From the NCBI RefSeq assembly GCF_020858115.1, contig NZ_JACYMM010000018.1, positions 1 through 64,000 on the forward strand: DNA of 64,000 bases, read 5' to 3'. Numbering within the stretch: position 1 is the stretch's first letter; the number at the start of each line of letters is the position of its first letter. Both the position numbers and the translations under genes were made by a program. Under the pieces are notes generated by a model. It was not told where the DNA came from. It saw only the letters and a program-made list of their open reading frames with translations, and did no database searches. The DNA comes from Janthinobacterium sp. FW305-129 (lineage in GTDB: Bacteria > Pseudomonadota > Gammaproteobacteria > Burkholderiales > Burkholderiaceae_D). This document shows, one piece after another, positions 28,629 to 38,012 of the stretch.

Positions 28629-29782
28629 ACCTCGTCAAGCAGCAGATGCCCACGGGCGAGCTGACCCTGAAGGTGGACGAGGCGCGCTTTCCGCTGGACT
28701 GGCTGATCGGCTTTGCCGCGCGCGCCAACGCCAAACGGGGCTTTTTGTTCCTGTCCAAGGTGCTGGGCAAGCACTGGCCCGTCACGCCGCGCGCCATGCA
28801 AGCCATCCACGACGACCTGGCCGCGCAAATCCCCCCCAGCCTGCCCGGTCCCGTCGTCTTCATCGCCATGGCGGAAACAGCCGTCGGCCTGGGCCAGGGC
28901 GTGTTCGAGGCGTGGCTGCGCGCCAACCCGAATGGAAAAGCGCTGTTTTTGCACAGCTCGCGCTACCGCGTGGGCACGGTGCCCTTCTTCGAATTCGAGG
29001 AATCGCACAGCCACGCGCCGCGCCAGTTCTTACACTTGTCGGACACGGCCAGCGCCCTGTTTTCCACGGCGCGCAGCCTGGTGCTGATCGACGATGAAGC
29101 GTCAACCGGCAACACCTTCGCCAACCTGGTGCAAGTGTGCCGCGCGCGCTATCCGCAGCTGGAAAAGCTGCACCTGGGCGTGATCACCAATTTCATGGGC
29201 CAGGCCGCCAACGCGGGCTTGAGTGAGCGTTTCGGCCTGCCCACCACCATCGGCGCGGCGCTGTCCGGCCAGTACGCCTTCCAGGCAGGCGCTGCGCCTG
29301 CTCCGGTAGCGGCCAGCGCGCAGCGCTTCGAGGCGAATGCAGAACGGGGCGCCAGCTCCGCCTTCGGGCGCATCGGCGTGGGACGCGCGCTGGCGCCGCC
29401 GCAAGGCCTGGCGGTGCAGCTGGCGCAGGAGATCGGCGCCGGCGACTCCGTGCTGGTGCTGGGCACGGGCGAATTCATGCACCCGTCGTTTTTGCTGGCG
29501 CGCGAGCTCGAAGCGCTGGGCAAGAACGTGGTGGTGCAATCGACCACGCGCTCGCCCATTTTGTCGTGGGGCTCCGTCGGCCATATCGTCCACTGCGACG
29601 ACAATTACGGCGAAGGCATCGCCAATTACCTGTACAACGTGGCGCCTGGCCAGTACCAGCACGTGTTCATCTGCCATGAAACCCCGGCCAGCCCGGCCCT
29701 CATGCAACTCGCCGGCCAGTTGAATGGCCGCCTGTTCCACTTTCAGTCAGAGACCCAAATTGAAGAAATTCCTGTTTGTTGA
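28625..29782 (+). CDS. Phosphoribosyltransferase with TRSP domain (Ter operon)
   Basis: The 385-residue protein has an N-terminal type I phosphoribosyltransferase domain with the PRPP-binding loop LVLIDDEASTGNT (residues 152-164). A linker of low conservation (about 222-245) leads to a C-terminal alpha/beta domain (VLVLGTGEFMHPSFLLARELE, about 270-370) fitting the TRSP domain known from these operons. It overlaps the ATP-grasp stop by four bases (ATGA). Expected to join a base or base-like acceptor to ribose 5-phosphate; the acceptor is unknown. Confidence 0.87.
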   Translation: MNLVKQQMPTGELTLKVDEARFPLDWLIGFAARANAKRGFLFLSKVLGKHWPVTPRAMQAIHDDLAAQIPPSLPGPVVFIAMAETAVGLGQGVFEAWLRANPNGKALFLHSSRYRVGTVPFFEFEESHSHAPRQFLHLSDTASALFSTARSLVLIDDEASTGNTFANLVQVCRARYPQLEKLHLGVITNFMGQAANAGLSERFGLPTTIGAALSGQYAFQAGAAPAPVAASAQRFEANAERGASSAFGRIGVGRALAPPQGLAVQLAQEIGAGDSVLVLGTGEFMHPSFLLARELEALGKNVVVQSTTRSPILSWGSVGHIVHCDDNYGEGIANYLYNVAPGQYQHVFICHETPASPALMQLAGQLNGRLFHFQSETQIEEIPVC

Positions 29783-30512
29783 TCTGGACGACACACTGTT
29801 CCAGACCCCGAAAAAATGCCCCGGCGAGACCGACCTGCAGCCGGCCGCCTATCTGAAAAATGGCGACGCCTGCTCGTTTACGACGGCACGCCAGCGCGCC
29901 TTCTTTGATTTCGCGCAAAGCGGCATGACCCTGATCCCCGCCACGGCGAGGAATGGCGACGCCTTCCGCCGTGTCGACCTGCCGTTTACCAGCTACAGCG
30001 TGCTCGATTACGGCGGCATCGTGCTGCAGCCAGGCGGCGCGCTCGACGCGGGCTGGCTGGCCCTGATGCAGAACGACATGCAGACGGCGCTGCCCGGCCT
30101 GCGGGACGCCATGCGCATCATCGACGATTTTCAAATCAAGACGGGCATGCCTTCGCGCGCGCGCCTGATCGAGGACTACAACACGCCGTTCTACATCGTC
30201 GTCAAGGACCATGAAGCACGCGGCGAGCGCCTGGCCGACATCGAAGAGCAAGTGCTGCAGCAGTGGATCGCCACGGAAGGCAGCGACTACTTCATCCACC
30301 GCAACGGCAACAACCTGGCCGTGCTGCCAAAAACCTTGAACAAGGCGCGCGCCGTGGCTTACCTGCGCGCGGAACTGGAAGCCGAACATGGCCCCATCGT
30401 CAGCTTCGGCATGGGCGACAGCCGCTCGGACGCGCGCTTCATGGCCGCCTGCGACTACGCCATCATCCCCAACGGCACCCAGCTGGCGGCACTCACGGTG
30501 GCGGCGCTATGA
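29760..30512 (+). CDS. HAD-superfamily phosphatase (Ter operon)
   Basis: The 250-residue product from TTG 29760 begins KKFLFVDLDDTLFQTP, with the nucleophile aspartate of HAD motif I close to the N-terminus. Motif IV is GMGDSRSDARFMAACDYAI near the C-terminus. A cap region (about 85-165) lies between. It probably removes a phosphate from a pathway intermediate. ATG 29724 would add 12 residues (a 59-base overlap with the upstream gene) and is possible, but HAD proteins of this kind start directly at the strand before motif I. Neither start has a strong ribosome site, so translation is probably coupled. Confidence 0.87.
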   Translation: MKKFLFVDLDDTLFQTPKKCPGETDLQPAAYLKNGDACSFTTARQRAFFDFAQSGMTLIPATARNGDAFRRVDLPFTSYSVLDYGGIVLQPGGALDAGWLALMQNDMQTALPGLRDAMRIIDDFQIKTGMPSRARLIEDYNTPFYIVVKDHEARGERLADIEEQVLQQWIATEGSDYFIHRNGNNLAVLPKTLNKARAVAYLRAELEAEHGPIVSFGMGDSRSDARFMAACDYAIIPNGTQLAALTVAAL

Positions 30513-31615
30513 CGCAAGACACGCAGCATTTCAGCGGCAGCTACCGCCAGGAAGACGTGGAGTTTCTGCTCACGCCGATGGCGCTCGAACCGATTCTCGA
30601 CCTGGCCGAAAAGGAGCGTTTGATCCAGTCGGGCCAGCGCCACTACAGTGAAATGCTGTCGCCGGAGTCCCTGCCCTCGCCCGCCTACCTGGCCCTGTTC
30701 CAGAGCGCATTTTCCGCCAACCGCCTGCAGATGGCGCGCGACTGTCTGCGCCTGGCCGCCCTGATCGCGGCGCGCCGCGCGGGGCCCATCACCCTGGTGT
30801 CGCTGGCGCGCGCCGGCACGCCCGTGGGCGTCATCCTGGGCCACTTGCTGCGCCAGGTATTCCAGCGCGCATGCAGCCACTATTCCGTCTCCATCATCCG
30901 CGACCGCGGCATCGATGCGAACGCTTTGAAGCACATCCTGGCGCAGGGCCATGCAGCTGAATCCCTCGTCTTCGTCGACGGCTGGACGGGCAAGGGCGTG
31001 ATTTCGCGCGAACTGCGCCAGACGGTCCACGATTTCAACGCGGCCAATGGCACGGCGATAGACGGCGGCCTGTTCGTGCTGTCCGACCTGGCCGGCACGG
31101 CCGCCTGCGCCGCCTCGGCCAGCGACTACCTGATCCCGTCGAGCATCCTGAACGCCACCGTCTCGGGCCTGGTGAGCCGCTCCGTACTCAATGAAGCCAT
31201 CGGCCCCGGCGACTTCCACGGCTGCGTGTACTACGCGCAGTTCGAGCAGCACGACCAGTCGCGCGCTTTCGCCGACGGCCTGGTGGCCGACGCCATGGCG
31301 ATTGCCGCCAGCAGCGGCATCCCGCTGGCCGAAGCGAGCGACGCGCCAGCCATGGCGGCCCGCTCGCAAGCCTACATGGCGGCGGCGCAGCAGCAATACG
31401 GCATCAGCGACATCAATCTGATCAAGCCAGGCATCGGCGAAGCGACGCGCGTGCTGCTGCGCCGCGTGCCCGAGCGCCTGATCGTGCGCGACACGAATGC
31501 GCCGGACGTGGCACATTTGCTGCTTCTGGCGCAGGAAAAAGCCATACCCATTACAGTAGAACCGGCACTGCCTTACCAGGCGGTCGCCCTTATCAGGAGC
31601 GCAGTCGATGGATAA
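30509..31615 (+). CDS. StiP/PRTase_1-type protein with C-terminal Pelota-like domain
   Basis: The 368-residue product starts with GSYRQEDVEFLLTPM, typical of the family variously named cysteine protease StiP or PRTase_1. A phosphoribosyltransferase-like loop SLVFVDGWTGKGVISREL (residues about 152-169) and VSLARAGTPVGVILGHLLR support a PRTase fold rather than a protease. The last 60 residues (LIVRDTNAPDVAHLLLLAQ) resemble the Pelota RNA-binding domain reported at this position. ATGA overlap with the HAD gene. The protease name is weakly based; a second phosphoribosyl transfer is the more consistent role. Confidence 0.87.
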   Translation: MTQDTQHFSGSYRQEDVEFLLTPMALEPILDLAEKERLIQSGQRHYSEMLSPESLPSPAYLALFQSAFSANRLQMARDCLRLAALIAARRAGPITLVSLARAGTPVGVILGHLLRQVFQRACSHYSVSIIRDRGIDANALKHILAQGHAAESLVFVDGWTGKGVISRELRQTVHDFNAANGTAIDGGLFVLSDLAGTAACAASASDYLIPSSILNATVSGLVSRSVLNEAIGPGDFHGCVYYAQFEQHDQSRAFADGLVADAMAIAASSGIPLAEASDAPAMAARSQAYMAAAQQQYGISDINLIKPGIGEATRVLLRRVPERLIVRDTNAPDVAHLLLLAQEKAIPITVEPALPYQAVALIRSAVDG

Positions 31616-32594
31616 CAACTCCCTACACCCACAAAGTGAGCATAAAGCGGCGCTGGGCGCCTCCATGTATGTGCCGACCACGCACAAGGACTTGCTGGCG
31701 ATCGCCAATGGCGACAAATTCAGCCATTTGCGTTCGGTCATCCTTTGCACCGAAGACGCCATCGCGGAACGCGACCTCAGTTACGCGCTGTTCAACCTGT
31801 CGCTGGCGCTGCAAAACATGGCCGACGAATCGGATACCTTGCGCTTCGTGCGCGTGCGTAACCTCGAGGTGCTGGCGCGCGTGCTGGCCATGCCCGGCGC
31901 CGACAAGTTGAGCGGCTTCGTGCTGCCGAAATCGACGCGCCACAATTTCGCCGCGTATTTCGACCTCGTGCGCCACACGCATCATTTACTGATGCCGACC
32001 TTGGAAACGGCGGAAGTGTTCGACGACGAGGAAATGAAGCAGTTCCGCATCATTTTGTCGGCGCCGGAAGTGCGGCGCCGCATCCTGGCCCTGCGCATCG
32101 GCGGCAACGATTTATTGGCCCTGCTGGGCCTGCGCCGCCCCACCAGCGGCACCATCTACCAGACGCCGCTGGGGCAGGTCATCGGCCGCCTGGTGACGAT
32201 CTTCAAGCCGCACGGATTCCAGCTGACGGCGCCCGTCTTCGAGCACCTGTCGCAGGGCAGCTGGCTCGACGCCGAAGTGGCGCAGGACATGGCGCACGGC
32301 ATGATCGCCAAGACGGCCATCCACCCTGACCAGGTGCCGCAGATCGAGCGCCACTACCAGGTGGCGCAGTCGGACATCGAACTGGCGCTGCGCATCATCG
32401 ACCCGGACAGCCCGGCCGTGTTCCGCATGCAGGAATCGATGTGCGAAGTGGCCACGCACAGCAGCTGGGCCCTGCGCATCATCGAGCAGGCGCGCCTGTT
32501 CGGCATCCGCCACGCGGCCGACAACGCCGCCCCGCACCTGCCGACTATCTCATTGACTCAACTCTCAAGCGACGAAGGGATTGCACGACCATGA
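31608..32594 (+). CDS. Citrate-lyase-like / HpcH-HpaI TIM-barrel C-C lyase (Ter operon)
   Basis: The 328-residue product keeps family landmarks: LSGFVLPKSTRHN (residues about 105-117), LALRIGGNDLLALLGLRRP (about 165-183) and GMIAKTAIHPDQVPQIERHY (about 225-244), matching the metal- and CoA-site strands of HpcH/HpaI aldolases and CitE. Members of this branch occur specifically in Ter operons and are predicted to cleave or form a carbon-carbon bond in the unknown metabolite. It overlaps the StiP gene by eight bases, with CAGGAG upstream, and shares an ATGA with the next gene. Confidence 0.88.
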   Translation: MDNNSLHPQSEHKAALGASMYVPTTHKDLLAIANGDKFSHLRSVILCTEDAIAERDLSYALFNLSLALQNMADESDTLRFVRVRNLEVLARVLAMPGADKLSGFVLPKSTRHNFAAYFDLVRHTHHLLMPTLETAEVFDDEEMKQFRIILSAPEVRRRILALRIGGNDLLALLGLRRPTSGTIYQTPLGQVIGRLVTIFKPHGFQLTAPVFEHLSQGSWLDAEVAQDMAHGMIAKTAIHPDQVPQIERHYQVAQSDIELALRIIDPDSPAVFRMQESMCEVATHSSWALRIIEQARLFGIRHAADNAAPHLPTISLTQLSSDEGIARP

Positions 32595-33835
32595 CCAATT
32601 TCACACGCGGACAAAAAGGCAAACTGGCGGACCTGGGCTTGAACGGCCCGTTTGCCGTCACCCTCGATATCGTTTCCGGCTCGATGGAAGTGGACGTCAG
32701 CTGCTTCGGCGTCGATGCGGCCGGCAAGCTGTCGGACGACCGCTACATGGTGTTCTACAACCAGAAAAGCGCGCCGGACAATGCCGTCACGGTGGACTTG
32801 AACGGCCCCCGCTCCACCTTCCAGGTCGACCTTTCCCGCCTGCCCGCCTCGATCGACAAGCTGGTGTTTACGGCGGCGACGGAACAGGGCAGCATGCGCG
32901 CGCTGGGCAACTCCAGCATGGCGCTGGGCCAGGCCGCCACGTTTGCCTTCACGGGCACGGACTTCCAGGACGAAAAAGCCGTCATCATCGGCGAACTGTA
33001 TCGCCGCGACGGCAGCTGGCGCTTCGGCGCCGTGGGCCAGGGTTTCGCGGGCGGCCTGGCGGCGCTGCTGAAGCACTTCGGCGGCAGCGAGGCAGCGCAA
33101 TCTTCTCCGTCGCCGGCTCCCGTGCCTGCGCCGGCGCCAGCGGCCCCGCCAGCGGCGAATAAAATCTCGCTGTCGAAGATCCGCCTGGAAAAACGCGGCG
33201 ACAAGATCTCGCTCGACAAGCGCGACAGCGGCGGCTATGGCCGCATCCGCGTCAACCTGAACTGGAACCAGAATGCGTCGCAAGGCCAGGCGCCCGCCTC
33301 GAAACTGGACACGGGCTTCCTCGGCAAACTGTTCAACAAGCCGGCCGGCCGTTCGGGCGGCATCGACCTCGACATCGGCTGCCTGTTCGAAATGAGCAAT
33401 GGCGCCAAGAGCGCCGTGCAGGCGCTGGGCAACAGCTGGGGCGCCTACGACCGCCCGCCGTACATCCACCTGGAAGGCGACGACCGCACGGGCAGCGTCA
33501 GCAGCGGCGAAAACATCTTCATCAACGGCACCCATTTCGACCAGATCAAGCGCGTGCTCGTCTACGCCTTCATCTACGAGGGCGTGCCGAACTGGGCCGC
33601 CACGGATGGCGTCGTGACGATCGAGATCCCGGGCCAGCCGACGGTGGAAGTGCGCCTCGACAGCGACAGCCAGCACGCCATGTGCGCCATCGCCATGCTG
33701 GAAAACCACGGCGGCAACCTGCAGGTGACAAAATTGGTGGAATACTTCGGTGGCCAAGGTAAAATCACGGCGCACCAGGCCATGGATGAAAGATATAACT
33801 TTGGCCTGAACTGGAAAGCCGGCCGGAAAGACTAA
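32591..33835 (+). CDS. TerA-like protein with two TerD-type domains
   Basis: The 414-residue protein begins with a TerD-like domain (residues 1-170, FTRGQKGKLADLGLNGPFAV, FYNQKSAPDNAVTVDLNG). An Ala/Pro linker (about 175-195) follows, then a TerA-type C-terminal domain (about 205-410, RIRVNLNWNQ, GIDLDIGCLFEMSNG, IHLEGDDRTGS). The first domain has lost several of the acidic calcium ligands seen in TerD. It is the last gene of the overlapping metabolite set and probably scaffolds or senses for it. ATG 32591 shares ATGA with the lyase stop. Confidence 0.9.
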   Translation: MTNFTRGQKGKLADLGLNGPFAVTLDIVSGSMEVDVSCFGVDAAGKLSDDRYMVFYNQKSAPDNAVTVDLNGPRSTFQVDLSRLPASIDKLVFTAATEQGSMRALGNSSMALGQAATFAFTGTDFQDEKAVIIGELYRRDGSWRFGAVGQGFAGGLAALLKHFGGSEAAQSSPSPAPVPAPAPAAPPAANKISLSKIRLEKRGDKISLDKRDSGGYGRIRVNLNWNQNASQGQAPASKLDTGFLGKLFNKPAGRSGGIDLDIGCLFEMSNGAKSAVQALGNSWGAYDRPPYIHLEGDDRTGSVSSGENIFINGTHFDQIKRVLVYAFIYEGVPNWAATDGVVTIEIPGQPTVEVRLDSDSQHAMCAIAMLENHGGNLQVTKLVEYFGGQGKITAHQAMDERYNFGLNWKAGRKD

Positions 33836-33868
33836 CTCTTTCTCCAACTAAACAATTCACCCCTTAAC

Positions 33869-34243
33869 ATGACCCCTACGACCAAAAAAGTCACCTTCGC
33901 CTTCGCCATCTTCCTCGTGGCCGGCTTCCTGCTGCTGGCAGCCTACACGTGGATGGCCCTGAGCTTCTCGTACTCGGAAGGCGAACGGGCGGGCTACCTG
34001 CAAAAGTTCTCCAAGCGGGGCTGGATTTGCAAGACGTGGGAGGGTGAATTGCTGCTGACGGCGCTGCCCGGTACCATCCCGGAAAAATTCCAGTTCAGCG
34101 TGCGCGACGAGGAAGTGGCGAAGCAGTTGACGGCCGCGGCCGGCAAGCGCATCCTCGTCACCTACAGCCAGCACAAGGGCGTGCCCACGCAATGCTTCGG
34201 CGAGACGGAATATTTTGCCGATAAAGTCGTCCTGAGTCAGTAA
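33869..34243 (+). CDS. Small single-pass membrane protein, hypothetical
   Basis: The 124-residue product has one N-terminal transmembrane helix (VTFAFAIFLVAGFLLLAAYTWMAL) and a soluble domain with GYLQKFSKRGWICKTWEGELLLTALPG and a late cysteine (VPTQCFGETEYFADKVV). Similar small proteins occur widely in Proteobacteria and are sometimes labelled 6-phosphogluconate dehydrogenase, which this sequence does not support. It follows the TerA-like gene by 33 bases on the same strand and may be cotranscribed. No clear ribosome site. Function unknown. Confidence 0.8.
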   Translation: MTPTTKKVTFAFAIFLVAGFLLLAAYTWMALSFSYSEGERAGYLQKFSKRGWICKTWEGELLLTALPGTIPEKFQFSVRDEEVAKQLTAAAGKRILVTYSQHKGVPTQCFGETEYFADKVVLSQ

Positions 34244-34470
34244 TACCGTCATTCCAGCAGTACCGCGCCGGCCAGCCATACTCGTGCCGGCGCCCCTCCC
34301 CGCTCTCCAGCCGCATGGCGCGCCTCACACATTCCCGCTTTCTTATACACTATCGCAATTAGTTCTGACTGGAACTGTTCATTCGTGTAGTAAAAACACA
34401 CAATGCTTGCGCTAGCGCAGTACGTCCAGCCAGCCCGCCGTTAGCGAGCATCACCACGACCGGAAATACT

Positions 34471-35424
34471 ATGCGCATACGCCCCGCCGCCCTGGCCTTG
34501 CTGGCCGCCTCGCTCCCCCTGTCCGCCCAGGCACAGGATATCTCCGGCATGGCCGGCGCCCTGAAAGTCAGTTCGACCAATGAGCGCACCTTTGTCGCCG
34601 CCGTCAGCTACACGCAGCCGGTGGGCGACTACAACGCCATGAGCCTGTCCTACATCAATGAGGGCCATCCGCAAGACCATCACCGCGACGGCATGGCGGG
34701 CCAGTTCTGGCTGCGCACGAAAAAGGTGGAGCAGGGGCTGATGCTGGGCGCCGGCGCGGGCCGCTATTTTTTCTTCGATACGGTCAGGACCGACGACGGC
34801 CTGCACAATTTCGACAATGACCATGGCTGGGGTTCCATCGTCAGCCTGCAGGCGCGCTGGCAGTTCGACAACCGCTGGTATGCGCAGGCACAGCTCAACC
34901 GCATCAAGCCCGACGGCAAGGACAACACCACGCACCTGCTGATCGGCGCGGGCTACCGCTATGACGGCGTGCCGGGCGCCAAGCTGCACTTGCAGAACTG
35001 GGCGCACGACGACACCTTGACCGTCTCGACGGGCCACACCATCGTCAACAGCTTGCGCTCGGAGTCCTCGCGCCCGTTCACCCTGGAATACCGGCGCGCG
35101 GCGGGAAAATACGTGGACTGGACCGTCACCGCCCTCGACGAAGGCGACACGGACCTGGCGCACCGGCGCGGCGTGGCCGCCCAGCTATGGCTGATCCGTT
35201 CGCTCAATGAAAAGGTGGAATTCGGCATGGGCGGCGGCCCCTACCTGGCATGGGACGGCCGCGACACCCAGGGCCACAGCACGCGCCTGACGGGCTTGCT
35301 GTCAGCCGTGGCCCGCTACCACGTCGACCGCCGCTGGGTGGCGCACGTGGCGTGGAACCGGGTCATCACCGATTATCACCGCGATGCGGATGTGATTTTG
35401 GTGGGGGTGGGACGGAAGTTTTGA
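34471..35424 (+). CDS. Putative outer-membrane beta-barrel protein
   Basis: The 317-residue product has a signal peptide (ALLAASLPLSAQAQ). The rest is alternating strands with aromatic girdles (TFVAAVSYTQPVGDYNAMSLSY; VDWTVTALDEGDTDLAHRRG; ILVGVGRKF) and ends in phenylalanine, the usual barrel signal. About 12-14 strands are likely. No enzyme motif was found, so it may be a porin-like or structural barrel. The 227-base gap before it contains no recognised terminator or promoter, and it has a GGAAA element before the ATG. Lineage-specific. Confidence 0.75.
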   Translation: MRIRPAALALLAASLPLSAQAQDISGMAGALKVSSTNERTFVAAVSYTQPVGDYNAMSLSYINEGHPQDHHRDGMAGQFWLRTKKVEQGLMLGAGAGRYFFFDTVRTDDGLHNFDNDHGWGSIVSLQARWQFDNRWYAQAQLNRIKPDGKDNTTHLLIGAGYRYDGVPGAKLHLQNWAHDDTLTVSTGHTIVNSLRSESSRPFTLEYRRAAGKYVDWTVTALDEGDTDLAHRRGVAAQLWLIRSLNEKVEFGMGGGPYLAWDGRDTQGHSTRLTGLLSAVARYHVDRRWVAHVAWNRVITDYHRDADVILVGVGRKF

Positions 35425-35463
35425 TGGCGGAACAAGTCCCGGTGGGACTGGTTCCGAATTCTG

Positions 35464-37887
35464 TTAACGTGAACGCCAGACGGCTCCCGCGTCATTCGGC
35501 TGCGTCAGGCGCTCGATCACTTCGCGCGTCAGACTGGCCGAACTCACCTGTTCGGCTTTCGCGCGGGCGGCGCTCAAGGAGCTGGAAAAGACGGTTTGCG
35601 GCTGCTCCAGGCTGGCGCGCAGGGCCGCCAGTTCGCGCTCCTGCTGCTGCGCGCGCTCCGTGTCCCGTTCCAGCAACTGCTGCTTGGCCTCGGCCATCGC
35701 GCGCGTCGTGTCGGCCGCCTTGCGCTGCAGGGCAGCATGGGCTTGCGCGCTGGCCAGCAAGGCTTGCTGCGCGTCGAGTTTCTCGCTGGCGGCCTGCTGC
35801 GCAGCCAGTTCCAGCTGTTCGCGCTGGCGCATGGCGTCGAGCGCCTGCTGTTCCATGCCGGCGCGCGCTTCGGCTGCCGCCGTCGCCTGCTTTTCCGCTT
35901 CCAGGCGGCCGGCGATGGCGTTCGACGCGCGTTCCTCGGCGGCCGTCGTCTGGCGCTGCTGCACCAGTTTTTGCGCGATCAGGGCCAGCGACTCGCGCTC
36001 GGCCGCGACGAAATCGCGCTCGGATGCCAGCAGCGCTTCGGCAGCTTGCGCCTTGTCTTCTTCCACGCGGGCGCGCTCGCTATGTACTTGTCCCAGCTCC
36101 ACGGCCAGGCGCGCCTGCGCCTGCACGGCTTGCGCGGCAGCGGCCTTTTTTTCGCCTTCGACCAGCGCCTGGTCCATCAGGATGCGGATGGCGTCGGCTT
36201 CCTTTTGCGCCGCTTCCCGCAAAGCCTGTTCGGCGGCGTGCTGGCCGCGCAGCAGTTCCGCTTGCGCACCTTCGGCGGCGATGCGCTCCTGCGCCGCGTT
36301 GCACGCCAGCGCTTCCGCTTCCAGTTTTTCTTTCAGGGCGGCGATGGCGGCCTGCTCGGCGGCCAGGCGCTCCTGCTCCGCCTGCTGCAGCTGCTCCGCC
36401 TGCCGTGCTTTTTCCTGCGCCAGTTGCGCTGCCTGCGCCTGCGCGGCCAAAGTCGCCTTGCCGGCATCGACTTCGGCCTGCTCGGCTTCGTTCTGGCTGG
36501 CGGCCAGTTCCGACGCCTGGCGCGCCAGTCCGGCGCGTTCCTGCGCCAGGCTGGCGGCGCGCTGCTGTTCTTCCAGTTCGCGGGCTGCCGCCACGGCGGC
36601 TGCCTGCTCGGCCGCTTCGCGGGCCTTGGTCTGTTCCAGTGCGGCCGTTTCCGCTTCCAGCTTGGCGTGGCCGGCGATTTCCGCGTCCTGTTCGGCGGTC
36701 ACGCGGGCCAGCGCCACGGCGCGCAGCTGGCGGTCCACCTCGATGCGCGCCTCGGTGGCGGCCAGGATGCGCACGTCGGCATCGCGGCGCGCCTGCGCGC
36801 TGGCCACGGCGACCATTTCCAGGCGCTCGCGGTGGATGGCCGCGTCGCGCAATTCCTTTTCCGTCTGCAGGCGCAAACGCAGCGATTGCGCCGCATGGCG
36901 TTCCGATTCCGCCTGCGCCAGGGCGATGGCTTCGCGTTCCTGCTCCAGGTGCGCCAGCGCGCGCGCTTCTTCCAGGGCGCGCACTTCGGCGGCGGCGCGG
37001 TTGAAGGCCGATTCCAGCGCGATCTGGTCGGCGCGCTCGCGCTGCACCGTCAAGTCCAGCGCTTCGCTTTCCGCTTCGGCCAGCATCTGCGCCGTCTGGC
37101 GCGCGCCGTGGGCGTGGCGCTCGCGTTCGCGGGCCAGCACGGCGACACGGGCATCGGCCGAGGCGATGCCCACCATTTCTTCCTTGGCCGCCTGCACGGC
37201 GGCGACGCGCTCGACGGCCTGCAGGCGCGCCTGCTCCGTCTGCACCTGCAATTCCTCGGCGGCGCGGGCGGCCTGCTCGGCCAGTTCCGACTGCACCGCC
37301 ACCTGCTCGCTGGCGCGCAAGCGGCTTTCCTGCTCGGCGCGGGCGCGCTGTTCGGCGGCCAGGCGGATTTCATTATCGGATTCCACGCGGGCGCGCAGTT
37401 CGGCCGTTTCCTGCTTGACGGCTTCCAGGCGGGCCACGCTGGCTTGCGCGGCGGCGCGCATGGTGTCCAGGCGTTCACGGTTGGCGGCAATCGCCTCTTC
37501 GGCGGCCTGCGCATTCTGCTGCGCGGCGGCGGCGGCGGCCGCGTCGATGGCGGCGCGGTCCTCGGCCAGCGAGCGCACGCGCGCCTCGGCCAGCGCGCGG
37601 CTCTCGGCGGCGCAGGTGGCCTTCGCTTCCGCTTCCACGCGGGCAATCGCCTCGTGGATGGCTTTCAATTCCATTTTCTGGCGTTCGGCGGCGGGCGCCT
37701 TGATGTCGGCTTCGGCTGACGGCTCGGCTTGCGGTTCGGGCGTGATGGCGACAGCCGGCGCTTCCGCCTTGCGCTCCAGGTCCTTGAAATCATGCAGCGA
37801 GACCATGCTGTCCTGGTCGAACTCGTCGTCGGCGGAATACGCGACGGTGAGGGAGGCGGCCTGGCGCTGATTTTGCTGTGCTTGCAT
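35464..37887 (-). CDS. Large alanine-rich coiled-coil protein (807 aa)
   Basis: Residues about 65-760 are an almost unbroken Ala/Glu/Gln/Arg/Leu heptad-like helix (typical runs EQERLAAEQAAIAALKEKLE, ALVEGEKKAAAAQAVQAQAR) with very few glycines and prolines. The N-terminal 60 residues are acidic and unstructured (YSADDEFDQDSMVSLHDFKD). The C-terminus (SASLTREVIERLTQPNDAG) ends the coil. No signal peptide, membrane segment or ATPase motif. It could be a cytoskeletal, scaffolding or crescentin-like filament protein; no family is recognised. Convergent with the beta-barrel gene. Long open frames on the opposite strand are codon-bias artefacts. Confidence 0.85.
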   Translation of the reverse strand: MQAQQNQRQAASLTVAYSADDEFDQDSMVSLHDFKDLERKAEAPAVAITPEPQAEPSAEADIKAPAAERQKMELKAIHEAIARVEAEAKATCAAESRALAEARVRSLAEDRAAIDAAAAAAAQQNAQAAEEAIAANRERLDTMRAAAQASVARLEAVKQETAELRARVESDNEIRLAAEQRARAEQESRLRASEQVAVQSELAEQAARAAEELQVQTEQARLQAVERVAAVQAAKEEMVGIASADARVAVLARERERHAHGARQTAQMLAEAESEALDLTVQRERADQIALESAFNRAAAEVRALEEARALAHLEQEREAIALAQAESERHAAQSLRLRLQTEKELRDAAIHRERLEMVAVASAQARRDADVRILAATEARIEVDRQLRAVALARVTAEQDAEIAGHAKLEAETAALEQTKAREAAEQAAAVAAARELEEQQRAASLAQERAGLARQASELAASQNEAEQAEVDAGKATLAAQAQAAQLAQEKARQAEQLQQAEQERLAAEQAAIAALKEKLEAEALACNAAQERIAAEGAQAELLRGQHAAEQALREAAQKEADAIRILMDQALVEGEKKAAAAQAVQAQARLAVELGQVHSERARVEEDKAQAAEALLASERDFVAAERESLALIAQKLVQQRQTTAAEERASNAIAGRLEAEKQATAAAEARAGMEQQALDAMRQREQLELAAQQAASEKLDAQQALLASAQAHAALQRKAADTTRAMAEAKQQLLERDTERAQQQERELAALRASLEQPQTVFSSSLSAARAKAEQVSSASLTREVIERLTQPNDAGAVWRSR

Positions 37888-38012
37888 GATTTCTCGCTTA
37901 TTCGGGTGAATTCCGTTGCTTATGGGAATTTATTACCACCATTATCGAACAGGCATGCACAAATCAGCGCGGCAAGAAGAAGGACGTTTACCGCCCTTTT
38001 CCCACGTTTAGG

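Noticed and set aside
30509-31615. Cysteine protease assignment for the StiP-family protein
   Set aside because: No convincing catalytic Cys-His pair is seen, whereas a PRPP-loop-like motif and the operon context favour a phosphoribosyltransferase.
33869-34243. 6-phosphogluconate dehydrogenase label for the small membrane protein
   Set aside because: It is far too short, has one membrane helix and no Rossmann glycine motif.
35596-37870. Two open frames of over 700 codons opposite the coiled-coil gene
   Set aside because: They arise because the alanine/glutamate codons of the coiled-coil gene read as Ala/Arg/Ser/Cys/Leu codons on the other strand. No ribosome site or fold pattern.
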